Of a stretch of 64,000 nucleotides of DNA, positions 37,786 through 50,776 are shown piece after piece (positions within the stretch are counted from its first letter, which is position 1; each line of letters begins with the position of its first letter). Source of the DNA: Setoptus koraiensis (taxonomy: Eukaryota; Arthropoda); the NCBI GenBank assembly GCA_048013815.1, contig CM106585.1:5456001-5520000 (forward strand), read 5' to 3'. Both the position numbers and the translations under genes were made by a program. The notes beneath the pieces were generated by a model. It did not search any database. It was not told where the DNA came from and worked only from the letters and a program-made list of their open reading frames with translations.

Positions 37786-38439
37786 GCTCTTTGCGCCACC
37801 GATGATTGGTATTATCGGGATGGGCCGCTTTGTAAGTTGATCGAGACAACACAATGCGCGCCGTGGCAGCGGGGCGCCCCCAGCTCGCGACCAACTGGCA
37901 ACACAATGAAAAAACTGGCAACACAATGCCAAAAACTGGCAACAAGAGCGCCCATTTGGGTCGCATTTTCTCTCGATCTCGCTCTAGCCGTTCGCGAGCC
38001 GTTTGTATCTGGGGCGCATCCATTCAGTATCATATGGCTCACAGCAGAGTTTATATCTCGCTGGCCGGCTGGCCGGCTGACTGGCTCACCGACAGCGGTA
38101 GTTGGATATTCCGGTCACGACGATAATGAAGCCTAATGATGGCTAGTGGCGCCAACTAGCGACCACTGCCGCCCGCCGCCGCCCGCCATCGGGCCCCAGT
38201 GCGCAGCATGCAGCGCCGCTGGCAACGCGCCATAAGCCAGTGTCAACACACTGGCCAAGTGGCCACTTCCGTTTCTACTTTCGTCCCTCGCCAGCCAGAC
38301 GGTTAAACAATTGATGCGACCAGATTTGATTGTGTGCGCCGGCCCCACCGCTCGCCAAATGAAACTGCCAGCTTATGGCCGAAATTAATGGACTTGCGTG
38401 TGGCCCACGCTGCTGAGATTCACCGCACTTTCCAATCGC

Positions 38440-38525
38440 ATCCACAACAGCAACAGCAGCAGCAACAACGACAGCAACAACAACAGCAACGACGACAACA
38501 ACAACAGCGGCAACAACAACAAATC
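38440..38525. repeat. CAG/CAA triplet tract
   Basis: Imperfect (CAG/CAA)n with GAC interruptions. It sits in an intron on the strand opposite the gene, so it is not a coding Gln run of PDE4. Confidence 0.9.
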
Positions 38526-38739
38526 ACAACAAATCCAGTCGCATGATTCACGCACTTCCGCTCAAATTGGCTTAGTTGGCGCACGACGAGGACCACGCCA
38601 GCCCCTCCTAATCCCACTAAGACTTAATCGTGTCGGCCGACACACAGGTGACTCGCGCAATAGTCGCAATAGGCCTATTTGGCTAAATGGCAAGCTAAAT
38701 CAACACAACAACTGACATGTTTATTGAGGCAACTTGAGC

Positions 38740-41700
38740 ACCACCTATGCGCGCCCGTGAGCGGCTTTTGAGAAATCGGGCGCGCATTCGGAAGCTATTC
38801 GGATACTTCCTAAACTATCCGAATAGCATACCCGAGCGGGTTGTCACCGTGGGCCGGTACAGGGCCCGCGACACACAGTAGGGCATAACGGGTGGACCGG
38901 TATGTGGCCTTAATGATTTTTCAGCGAAGAGAGAGTGAGAGAGTTTTGTCACAAGTTCTCGCTCGGTCGAAAATTGCGTTATTCACGAGTGAATAGCTGA
39001 CTCGCGGCTGGATTCGCATTTCGCAGTTGGAGAGCCCGGTTGAGTGGACCATGCAGCTACAAAACTGTTCTGAAACTAAAATGGGTAGCTACGAAAATGA
39101 AAATCCGCTCGCAGTACCCGAAAACAGCCGCAGCAATGGACCCGTTAGAACCACGTCGAAAGGAGGCAAAAACGGGTTACCCGCTGGCCGATGAGGGCAA
39201 ATTCTGTTCGTGGCCCGATTTGTCGGCCGGTTTTTCATTGCGCAACAATCAGCTCGGGTGTCTGCCGACAGCTCAACTCCCCCGACGGTGATGAAGTTGC
39301 GGGACACGAATGTTTGAGCGCCAGCTATTGCCACGGCGACCTCGTTGTTCGGCTCCTCGACAGAATATGAAGTCTGGTTTTTTACTCAGCTCGTGTTCAT
39401 CAGATGCACAACTCAAGCGCAATATATTAAAGATTATGTATTCATGGCGAAGAGGGGCCGTCTTGAGGCAGCTGAGACTGACACCGAAAATCGGCTTCAA
39501 CCTAAAAAGAAAGTCGACCATTGGGCTACTCAATCGTTTGATGAGTCAGATTCTTTCCTGTGCAAACACTGTGATGACCTCGTTGGCTTCCGATGAATAT
39601 GTCAGATACATGTAATTTTCTGCGGTTAATTGTAAGCCGAATAATCGCTTCGAAAAAGCCCACGATATGCATATTCGTACGAATGACATCACGAATGTAC
39701 AGAATGTCGACGTGCGAGATCTCGCTGAAGTCATATTTTGATCAGCATGCATGGTGGCGATATGTTGACGATATTTCGGAGTAGGTCCCAGTTGAGTGTG
39801 ATCGTTGATTTTCATTCCAGATGCATAGTTTGGCTGATTGTCGGTTTTTTGATGCGACACATACACTCGAAAGCATTGTTTGCACGCAGCTTCGTCTAAA
39901 TTTCGTACTGTCGACATATCCACAAACTCAGACTCACACACATATTCACAGCGTACAGAAAAAACCAAGTACAGGTAGCGATAATCCAGTGATGCCAATT
40001 AAAAGAAAATAGTCTAATCAATTAGCGGTGTATCTCGTTTCTAGCTAACTATGTCAGCCCCCAGTGGTTGTAATGTAGCTACTAAATGCCAATTATCTAA
40101 CCGTGCCTAGTACATGTAAACATTGCCAGCAATTGTGAAGCGAACAGGCAACAATGTTTTGAGTTCATGTGAGATCGTCAAATCTCTGGAAAAAAACTAA
40201 CTTACCGACTACTAACATTACTCATACATGAGGTATTACATTATAGCATCACACGTTACATAGAACTCAAAAAAAACACAACAATGATAGGCTAATCTGT
40301 ATAATCTGATCTATCAAGCTTACAAGGTCGATGATATTACGCATCGATTGCATTGACTCTATTTCGAGCCACCATTGTTCTATGGCTCTTGTTTGTTTGA
40401 GCGCTCGATTCTCAATTGGCTTATATCTGTGGCAGTCCGCCGGATAGAATAGTATAATAAATAAATGATAGATGATCATGAGAAACAACCATATCGGGGC
40501 CGATGATTTGATGATTTCGGTGAAAACTGAATTTTTCGGTAAAAACCCGATTTCGCCAAAAATTAAGGAAAAAATCCGCAGGCCCGAATTTTTTCGAGAA
40601 AAAATCCGCCGAAAAATTGCACGGTGACTTTTTTCACAGCGACAACACCTAAAGCTCGAAAATTGTTCGGCGAAAACGGTGAAAATATATAGTATTTGAG
40701 ACGCTCCAGATAAGCAGAGGTGGATTGTGTGAAAATCAGCTACATCGCTCCACTAACCAAAGAGCAGTAGTTACCTAATGATCATTTATCATTGATTTAT
40801 CGCTGGCCTGCCATCTATCGTGACAAGTTGCGTAGAAGACGATACAAATCATGATTTATTGCTCCGACAGTCATTTGACTCTCTGTGGATAGTCAAATGA
40901 CCTTGCCCTGACGGGTCTTTTGTTTTTCATTTCGTTAATCTCTGAATCGTTCATCTCGGAGTTGAACGAGAAAAAAGGCTCAAAAAGAAAAGAAGAAATA
41001 ACTTCCCTAGAAACGAAGCCTAATAATCTGATTTCGTTGGCCTCTTATCGCGTCCACATTCACCTCTCGGGTGGGCCGGCGTCTGGCCTCAAACGAGCCG
41101 ACCAATTGGATGGCTGCAGTCAGGAGTGAATGCTTGCGTTCAACTGTATATTTTCCATCACTCAGTGTAAATTTCTGTGAGATCTCTGGAAATTCTACAA
41201 TACATTGAGAACTGTGAGTTGCTACACGTAATTTTTTTTCTCGGATGTGCAGCAAACTAGCGGCAGGACCAGAAAAACAGTATACTTTGTATGCGGATCC
41301 CTATCCGTTCTGGCAGCCCGAAAAAGCTCATGACCTTTGCCCGAAATGTTTGACAGGGGCCAACAAGGTGCGAACTTTCTCTGGAGGTGGTTTTTCCACG
41401 GCTTTGTTTATTTGTGCTATACGGCTTGCCTATCGACACGTTTCGACAAATTTGAGCGCCAGCCTTGCCGAGTGGCTAGCCGATGAAGCCCCATAAACAC
41501 CGGGCAAGTAAATATCACAATTGCAGCAATTGCACGCACACATACACATGAAGTAAAGGATTATATTCGAGTGAGCGAAGAGGTTTAGTCGGGAATTAGG
41601 CCCCAATTGCACCCATGTTGCTCTCTGTGGCTCCGTTCTGCCGGAGTTGAGTCCGAAAGATTGCGTTCGATGACGTTCAATTGGGCCAAATTGCGTTCGC

Positions 41701-41900
41701 TCTAGATTAGCAACACCGAGCAGGAATGTTGCGAGTGTTATTGTTGCAACGGGAGCCTGAATCAAGCCATTGTTGCCGGCCTCCATCGGTCGTGCTCCAG
41801 AAAAAGCAGCAACAAACTGCCGATGGGGTCCGCCCTGCCGCTTGGCTATTGGCGGATTGAGTAACAACAATGGCGTTGAAACTCCGACACATTAGACAGG
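38740..41900. other. AT-richer island, possible decayed mobile element
   Basis: Composition changes sharply from the CAA/CAG-rich sequence before 38720. The block contains a 12-bp hairpin at 38794-38827 and a stretch of CGAAAA/TTTTCG phrases at about 40500-40690. Its open frames (for example plus 39345-39596 and minus 39546-39998) match no transposase I know. No terminal repeats or target duplication could be matched by eye. Confidence 0.3.
38794..38827. repeat. Perfect hairpin, 12-bp arms, 10-nt loop
   Basis: GCTATTCGGATA at 38794-38805 and its reverse complement at 38816-38827. Confidence 0.95.
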
Positions 41901-42160
41901 TATTAACACATCATGATCAAGTTTGGCCAATTGTCGCCGTTAATTTTCTTTTATAAGTTGTTGGGCCCCAGCGCAACAACGGCGCTGCCCGTCCAAACTC
42001 GGCTGGCCGTCAAAATTGTGTCGAGTGGCCGCATGAAAGAGAGAGAGAGAGAGAAAGAAATAAGCTTCTTATTGCGGCTCTATTCGTTTTGCGATTCTTT
42101 TGATTTGTTTGATTCGTCTGATTCGCATGGTGATGACGACAGGCTTGTCGTAAATATCGC

Positions 42161-42182
42161 CGGCGCTCATTAATGAGCGCCG
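42161..42182. repeat. Perfect 22-bp palindrome without a loop
   Basis: Two 11-bp halves, CGGCGCTCATT and its exact complement, meet at TTAA-type centre ATTAAT. Confidence 0.95.
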
Positions 42183-43742
42183 TTTGTCTGGACCGAAGCT
42201 CGGACTGTTCACAATGAGTAACGTGTCTTTGAATGGCCTCTGATTTGATTAGATTTGTATCGCGATGCGATTTGGTTTGCCAATTTTATTGTTTCACCAA
42301 TGGCCAGCGGCATATAAATTTTGTTGGTCTGCTCGTGCGGGGTTGTTGCGCTCACACGTGGTTGTGCTGGACCTAGCGCACCGGACAAATTGACTCTCAT
42401 GTAGTTGTACCTGACTCGCAAGCCAGATATAATAATATCTAGTCGTTTTTGCAGTTCGTTTCGGATATTCCAGGGACCGTTCGCGGAACGGAGCCCAATT
42501 GGCAGTTGGTTGTCTTTGGGCCGCTTTTCATTGTTGCAACTTGTGCAACTGAATCCAATTGGTCGCTGCCACGTGCAATGGCTCTTAGTTTCGTTCTTTG
42601 GTGCACAAGTTTGACAGAGGAAGATGGCGTCATTGGTGCAATTGTCTTTGTAGTTTTACACTCGCGTGCACTCAAATAGAAGCGATTGGAACTCGATTTA
42701 CAACTCGATCCACAGCGAAATTTCGCCTCGATATAACAAGAAATTGCAAGATGGCAGCACGTCGGAGCGGCCCCACTACTTCGTATACGCACATTATGTG
42801 ATGCGGGTACATGTACATACATATATGGGTATATATATCAGGGGTCAAGTGGGTGGCTTTTGCGTATGTGCAAATATAGCAGATTACGATGGTTAAACAA
42901 ATCATGGTCCTAAAATGGTTGATAGAGGGCAATTTGAATGGAAATTCTATAGATAGCGGCTCGAGAAAAATGCACAAGTGCAAGGACCTCTCGACAATAC
43001 AACCATATATTTATGTAATTTATATTTAGTAGTTTATCATGGAATGAATGAACCCAGCCGACAAGCGAAATAAATAAATAAATAAAAAATGTCTAGACAA
43101 TAATATAATTCATAATTGGTTGTGATGCAACTAGACAAGCGTGACTCGCTGACAGTGCCCACATAACCCGCAATGTGTTCCAAGTTGGAACTTGCAACCG
43201 AAAAAATATAGAGGGTCACACTGGTTCAGACGTAGATAATGATGAAGAAGGAAAAAGGCAATTTTTCCTAGTTGCTGTTGGCAACAATGAATTATCTGTT
43301 GAGAACGTGCTTGGTGGGACCGATTTTTTTGGTTTTGTTGCTGACACTCGGCGGCACTCTGTCGCTTTCAAGTCCCACTGGCGAAAAATACACAGCGAAA
43401 AATTTATTACAGCAAGCCGATGGATGGATTACTAATCGAGGCGAAAGGAAAAAAAAAGAATCTATCATCGCGAAAATATCGCGCGTATAATTCGTATAAT
43501 TTTTCTGGCTGCAGCAGTTAAGTTGCATCATATATCTATTATATCTAGTACATTTCGCCAAGAAGCAATTGTGTGGGGCCGGCCGAATAGATATATCTGA
43601 TAGCGTTACAAGAGAAGTCGCTCCACTCAGATTCTGAGTCTCACAACAACAGTGAGAACAACAGTGCCGGCTCTGTGTCACCGTTGATATGGCAAGTTTG
43701 CGCGGGCGCTCGGCTTCATTTCAGCCATTTATAGCTGACTGT

Positions 43743-43763
43743 GGGGCCCAGAGTCTGGGCCCC
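43743..43763. repeat. Perfect 10-bp inverted repeat with 1-nt centre
   Basis: GGGGCCCAGA, one G, then TCTGGGCCCC. Confidence 0.95.
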
Positions 43764-45756
43764 GAGATCGACAAAATCGTGGCCCGGCCAGCAGCGCTTG
43801 ACACCTGAAGTTTACCAGCGACGTTTTGCGGATCTGTGTGCCACTGACTTTCAAGGTGACTGATCGCTTTCGTTTGCCGTCGCTCGGGTTTGAATTTATT
43901 CAAAATGGTTTGTCCGTTCGAGGAGCAGCATGCAGTTCGAGCGACGGTCGGCGTCGCTCATTTTTGCCCGCCGCGTAATAGTTGTTTGCTGTGTGAGGCG
44001 GCCATTGTTTAACTCGGGCGCCCACTGGCCGTCAAAACGAACTGCCTGCCACCTGTCTACTTTCAAACGGCGACAGTTTGAACAAACGAAACTAACGGCA
44101 TTTCGGGGCCCCGACAGTGAAAATGTCTGCAGAAACACATGACGCGCTGTGTGCTGTATTATTTGCGGCAATAACGTTATCCACCATTGTCAGTCTGTTT
44201 CCATTGAGTGGCCCCCACTCACAATGGACTTGTCTCGGCAACCACTTGTCAGAAATATACCAACAAATAATAACAAATAGGGCCCAGATAACAATATCCA
44301 GTCCAATGCACGGTTCGGGCGCCCTCGGCAGACTGGCGCCCGCTTGCAACGGAACAGTTTGCGCGAGCATTGTTGTCGTGTCATCTGGCCAAGATGAAAA
44401 AGATTTCGCACGCTTGATAGGTCCCCGTCGCCGTCTCAATCTCGAGCCACGAGTGTGCGCCAGAAATCATTTATCATATATATATAAATGTAATATTCCA
44501 AAAGGAATCTATCTTCCCTTTGCGTCCCATTGCCAAAACTGGGCCCTCTTGGGCACTCTCATTTTCGGCCCCAGCCAACTCAATCATCCCGACCAAGATT
44601 GACGGACTGATCCGCTGCAGCGCCTCCAGCGAATCAGGTGGGTCGCAGCTGAACTCTCGCTGTCCGGCGCCCACGGGATCCGATCTGATCAAACGGACTA
44701 GCTAGAGTTTTTCGGCTCGCCAGACTCACCAGAGCGTGCGGATGCAGATCTTGCTGAATGAACCGCCAACGAAAATGGCCTCCGAAAATTCTTCGGAATG
44801 GCCTCCAGCCGCGAATCAAGTTTTTCGTGGCTGGCGATAAACTGGCGATAAACTCGCTATAAACTGGCGATAAACTTGCGCGAACGGCCCAAAACGGTCA
44901 TTTGAGCGTTTTGCAAGAATGCCTCCTCTATGTTTGCATTTCATTGGTTATTTTGTGATTTTTCGCTCAATCAAAACTATCAAGGACACCGCTCGTCGGG
45001 CGATACTCTGGCCGCCCAAGTAATGGTCTTTTACGAGTCATCAGCTGCAACACCGCAACACCCCGTCGCGCTGTTCCGTAAATCGTCCTCGTGATCGCCG
45101 CCATCTATCCAAACAGACAGCGGATACAATTTCAACGATTTTCACTAACCGACTCGAACTATTTGGAGGGGCCCAGTTCGAGTCAGTTGGGCTCCTAGCT
45201 ACATTTTGAATCCTCACGAATCTCCCAAAATTCAATGTCGCTCCACAAGCAAACGCCAACACACTAGCCAGCATTGAATAAAGTAAACAACTGATTCCAA
45301 ACAGGAAACGGATCGCTGCACAGCTATGAGTTCGACTCGATTTCGAGTGAGATGAGTTGAGCTGTGAGATTTACTGGCATCTCGCGATGCGAAGTGATAT
45401 CACTGTTCCGCTAGACATTAGCCGATAATGTGGCGATCTTTTCAGACGCGCGTATCCGTGTTCATGCAAATGCTTGCCGACGCGAAAAATACCGCTCAAT
45501 GTTTCGCTAAAAATTTTAGCCTAAAATTCAATTTCTACAGCCACCAATCATCGGCACCGGAGGTCAAGTTAAATTGGGTCTGCTCGAACACTGGTGTGGC
45601 ATAACACGACACCTCTTTTGTATAATTTTGACGCATTTCGGACACCCGAATCATGCCTAGGGCCAATAGAATCGGTTATTCAACCATCTATTTATAGTAG
45701 CATGAAGACTCTGGAAATTCGTAGACGAACCAGTCATACATAAACGAGTCCGGTAA

Positions 45757-45900
45757 CTGCCGAAAGGCCGAACTTCACGAGGCCGAATGATCGAAAGGCC
45801 GAAATCATAAGCCCGAAAATTATATCGCCGGAATTACGGCGTCCGATTTTATTAGGGCCGAAATGTTAAAAAGCCGAAAGCTTGAATAGCCGACATCACA
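45757..45900. repeat. Degenerate short repeat with core GCCGAAA
   Basis: About ten spaced copies of a core close to GCCGAA or GGCCGAAA occur in this stretch, separated by irregular AT-rich spacers of 6-10 bp. The irregular spacing differs from the regular minisatellites elsewhere in the window and may mark a mobile-element end or a degenerate satellite. Confidence 0.6.
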
Positions 45901-47089
45901 TCGGAATAATGTGAAAATGATCCAGAGAACTATCTCGTGAGATGAATCTCGAGACTCGTTCAGAAAAAAATGTTTTCATCTATCTTTTGTACTTTTTACA
46001 TCTCACGCGCTCGAATATCTCATTCGGTCGACGGCTATTTTACGTTTCGTGCAATTTCGTTTACGGCAATGGCTTAAGTTGTTGGGTACAACTTAAGCCC
46101 GTCGGCTTCCGGTGAAGTTGCTGTAAATTTTTCCAGCAAATATTTGATTCAATATTTTTCGGTTTGTTGATTGATTCAACGAGACAATCTGATGTTGTAT
46201 GTGGGGATGGGGCAGTTTTTTCTGGTGCCAGTTCTGCATGAGCCTGCGCCAGCCGAGAGCTTGAATTCATATAAGAAAGAACAAGAAAGTGTTTGTTTTT
46301 GAATGGTCACGCGAAACGAAGTTTTACTCGTTGACTGGGCCGAATTACGTATGGCTGAGCTAGCCATGTGAGTGGGTGACATTTTTCAAATGAATGCCGT
46401 GCCATGGATTCGGTTGGTCGTGATGAAATGGCGCAACGATGGCGACCAATACTGTTCATTGTTGTCACATACGCTGCCTACTGACTTTGATTGGGCCAAC
46501 TCGCCAAATGCATGGCAACCACTGTGGTAGCCACACATATAGGCAGGCAAAATTAGGCACGAAGCTGGCGAAATTATGTGTGCCCATTATCTGGACCGAG
46601 AGAGAGACAGTTAGAGATGGAGGGACAAAAAGAAACGGTTACGTAAAGTTATCACTCCATGTCATGTCACATGAAAATAGAAATGTCCTTGATTTTGGCG
46701 CATTCGTGTGTTCATAAAACAGCCAATGATGAAGATACCGTGGTGTGTGGCAACAAACGGCGACACTAACGGTGCCCATAAACAACGACAACTTTCACCC
46801 GATGTCGGGCCGGTCATCAGCGGACGGACCGATCCAGATTGAGAGCAGCCTCGGCGTATCACTATTGCTGCCGTGTCCGTCTGCCCATAAATATCACGTA
46901 TGTATACAACAAAAACACAATACACGCAGCCAGTGTGATCTAATCTAGCAAATGACAAAATTTCGGTAAACGGCAGCATAATAATGACAACGACATATCA
47001 CCGTTACTCTAGCTAGGTGTGTATGCCCACGACCTCGACACTAAAACAATAGGTGCGCACTGACGAATGGTGGCGGCCGTCCAATCACT

Positions 47090-47118
47090 ATCATTAATGG
47101 GGTGTCCCCATTAATGAT
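47090..47118. repeat. Perfect hairpin, 13-bp arms, 3-nt loop
   Basis: ATCATTAATGGGG, TGT, CCCCATTAATGAT. Confidence 0.95.
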
Positions 47119-49206
47119 CCGAATGGAAATGGGCCACGCAACATTGCTCGAAACAATGACAGTTGGCCCCTCTAACGGCCCATTCCGGCCCAACTCGGCG
47201 AGCTCGCCAGAATGGAAGCCCGTCCACTGGTTACATTCGTTACATTCGTTGCATTTGTGCCAATTTCGGCCCCTGTCCATAATTGATCTGACCCGATATT
47301 GGCTGGCCATTTCCACTCCGGCGGCACACTTGCTGTTTGGCACTATTTTATTCGCTTTTATCATGTCCATCTATTGTTTCGGATAACTCTCAGATTACTT
47401 ACTGCCACAGGCATGCAAGATGTGCCACTTTTTTCAGCCGCTCCATATAATGTACTGAAATATAATCACACTGCTGCCGCGGGACATCCTATTTAATCTT
47501 GTCGGTCAGTCTAGTCAGTAATCATGCTAATGCACGTCATGAGTCTTGCCAGCGAACCGGTCAGGTGTGGTGGTGGCGCTCGAAGTGGTCGCCATCTATT
47601 GATCGTTTTGGCAAGCGCGGCCCGTTTTGGTCGACCAAGACCGGTCGCTGACAATCGCCAACAACGCTTCGAAAATTGGACAGAAAATTCACCGACGGCG
47701 CAGCGAAACATGGCCATGTGTCAATTTGCGCTCGATCGGGACACGCCGGCATCGGGCGAGCGATTTATTGGATCGGAGAGGACGAAAAGCATAAAAAAAG
47801 AAATATAACACAATAAAATAAAATTATAACTCAAAATCGCCACGACACACACGCTGAGATTACATGTCGTATTTGGCGGACTGGCACGAACGAATCAAAC
47901 GATCACACATGCATGCAATGATATAGGGATGGAAATGGTCGTCAGTGGAGAAATTGTCGCAGCGCAATTTTTTTTTTTCTGTTTGCAATTTTTTGTCAGA
48001 TTGGTTAGTTTGTGGCTCGATTGGGGCGCAATTGTGAGCCGTTGAGAGCGTGTTACTTTGCTGGCGGTTTGGACCTACTTTATTATCACAGGCGAGGCGT
48101 TTTGGAAATGTTTAATGTTTGGCAGTGACCACGACGTAGATGAAAAGGGCATTGTGATTGTGATTTCTCATAACATTGGCCTGTCACTCTGTTGTCATTG
48201 TTGTTGCCGTTGAGCGATGACTCGAACTGACTGTCGAGCTGACATTGTTGACTGCTGTTGTCACTGATTTGAATGGATTAATCTGACTATTCACTTGTGA
48301 TTGTTCTTCGTTAATTGCTAGTTGCGACACCTACACACGAGCACAATATTTACATTTGGCCGAATTGCGATTTTCAGTTGGTGCCTTGATGACTTTACTT
48401 TGGCACCCAATTGATTTGTGTCGACATTTGCTGTCACTCGATTGAACAGCAATTGGCCAGGCAATTTAAAAAACAAAATAAGCTCGTCAGTGCTCAACAA
48501 ATCGAACGGTGGCCGTTTATCATTATCAATTTGTAGCTGTGTGATATATGCTACATGTCTGTTGACATTGATACTAAATTATGTGGTGTGTGCGTGTGTG
48601 TGTATATGTGGTGTGCGTGTGCGTGTGTGTGTCTATGACACAGAGAGATCTATTTGTCACAAGACGGCAGCGAGTGTGTCATCAGTTTTGCACACCAGAC
48701 GAGACTTTGTATCATGAAATTGTGAGATATGGAGCTCGAAAGTGAGCCGCAGTTGATGCAACGACACTGCAACAGTCGGTGTATGACGCAGTCGATGAAT
48801 CTATTATGATGGTGGCAAGACGCGAGCGACGACGAGACGCACAAAATGCATATTCAAAATTATTGTTATTTATGCCTCGTTGTGCAGCTTGTTTTCGAGC
48901 TGCCGCTGCCTCTGCCGCAACAACAACAACGACAACAACATCAACATCAACAAGAGCAACAACGACAACATCAACAGCATGAGCAACAACGACAAAAACA
49001 ACGACAACAACAACATGAGCAGAGATGAACAGCGCCGATAAGAACAACACACGCCAGATAAATGGAATGAGACGAGATTAGAGCGAGTCGCGAGTTTAGT
49101 TCAACGTATCGCAGACGCCAAGACGGCGTGAGGTAAACGGATGATGAATGAAACAGCAGCTCGCACAAAGATATGATATTTTGTATTATGTATTGCACTG
49201 GCTCGG

Positions 49207-49245
49207 CAGCGAGCATTTGTCGTCGACAGAAACAAATGCTCGCTG
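49207..49245. repeat. Perfect hairpin, 14-bp arms, 11-nt loop
   Basis: CAGCGAGCATTTGT at 49207-49220 and its reverse complement at 49232-49245. Confidence 0.95.
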
Positions 49246-49388
49246 ACAGTGCTAGTCGCCAGCAACAAATCAAGCTGCTGCCTAGCAAACGCACTTAGAA
49301 AGGCACAGTTCGGGGCCAAACAAATGCGCCAATTTGGCAATTTGGGGCGCTTCTCGTGGGGCTGCAAGGCCCGCGACAAGCGGTTTTC

Positions 49389-49468
49389 CGACCATCGCTC
49401 GCCGTTTTGCCGTTTCGCCGTGGTGCCGTTTCGCCGTGGTGCCGTTTCGCCGTGGTGCCGTGGTGCCA
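49389..49468. repeat. GCCGTTTCGCCGTGGT repeat
   Basis: About four 16-bp units. Confidence 0.9.
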
Positions 49469-49754
49469 CTTGGCAACCATGCCATAATGCCATTATCGTG
49501 GCATCGTGGCGGATTATGCGCATAGCTGCTGATACAATTATTACATAATAACAAAAAGTGCACAGAAGCTCGGCGGCACCGATTGCGCCGGCCAGGCAGC
49601 AGCAGCGATTTATGCTTGTCAGTATTTACAGTCACAATTGTCAGTGCAGGCCAAGTTGGCAAGCTCATTTTCGCTAGCTCACGATCTATTGCTAATTAGT
49701 AAAATGTAATCACCTGCTCACTCGAAGCGCTTCTAGTTGGTAGTTCAATGTTTG

Positions 49755-49812
49755 TTTGTGTCGTCGTTGGGCGCTCGTTTGTGTCGTTGGCGCTCGTTTG
49801 TGTCGTTGGCGC
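49755..49812. repeat. TTTGTGTCGTTGGCGCTCG repeat
   Basis: Three 19-22 bp units. Confidence 0.9.
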
Positions 49813-50189
49813 AAATGTAACCAACGAGCGACAATGAAAAGTCGCTGTTATTATTATTTCTAATAATGAGATAAGAGGCGAAAAATTATCACACAGACGA
49901 CACGAGACATAACGTGAGTTCAAGCGCACAGACGCAACAGCAGTATTGGCATCATTTGGCCCATCTCATGTATGAGTGATCTCATTTATTTCAAACTAAT
50001 TAACTCTCGATCTTTGCGAGCTCTCTCTCTCTCTCGTCGCTATCACTGTTATTACCATTATTATTATTGTGCAATAATGAGTCATTATTACATGACATTA
50101 TTGCACATTATGCCCATTACGCCGCTGACAATTTGCGCAAATCGAGTGGCGCTCGTTATTGCGGCTCGTTGCTGACAATCAACGTTGCG

Positions 50190-50232
50190 CACAAATCAAC
50201 GTCGGGTCTCGGCGCCACAACGTTGATTTGTG
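50190..50232. repeat. Perfect hairpin, 13-bp arms, 17-nt loop
   Basis: CACAAATCAACGT at 50190-50202 and its reverse complement at 50220-50232. Confidence 0.95.
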
Positions 50233-50736
50233 TCACCGTCAACAAACAATTTCCACAACAATTTGTGTGTGTTTGTGTACTGGAAATTGTGCCTAATTAT
50301 TATAAAAGTCTAATATCATATGTATCTAATACTCTATTAGCCCCCAACAATATCCAGTGACTGGCGACTAGTGATGCAACGCAAATAACAAACTCCACTC
50401 TCACTGATTGACAACGTTAGAGCTGCCACAAAATAACTGAAATAATGTCGCCGCTCGGCAACATTTTCTCTATTTTGTCTCTCTTTTTCCGCATCTTTCC
50501 GCGCAGTCACGCGGCCTCTATGCGTCGTCGTCGTCGTCGCCGTCGTCGCCGTTCATTTATTCGCCAATTGACGCTACAGTGACGTTACAGTGACAGTAAA
50601 CAATCCAACACTGATCGTCGGTTACGCAACCAACCGGCAGCCTACCCAATCATGCAGCAAACTACACCTGTTGCCACTGTTGTTCATCGGCGGCTGTCAG
50701 TGTCGGCTGCAATCGCAATCTAATTAGCAATCATTA

Positions 50737-50776
50737 CGTAACATTGCGTAACATTGCGTAACATTGCGTTACATTG
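50737..50776. repeat. 10-bp repeat ACATTGCGTA
   Basis: Four copies directly following a TTACGTAA octamer. Confidence 0.9.

Noticed and set aside
37496-38023. Minus-strand 175-residue frame with an ATG and a hydrophobic segment.
   Set aside because: Much of it is the translation of the 15-bp minisatellite at 37690-37785 and of an internal short repeat (TTGCCAGTTTTT). No motif.
40500-40690. CGAAAA/TTTTCG-rich stretch considered as a terminal inverted repeat of a mobile element.
   Set aside because: The matches are short and staggered, and no partner end or target duplication was found.
44123-44602. Plus-strand frame of 159 residues from an ATG with an early hydrophobic stretch resembling a signal peptide.
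   Set aside because: No recognisable motif, overlapping frames on the other strand are also open, and it lies in plain intron sequence. I cannot separate it from chance.
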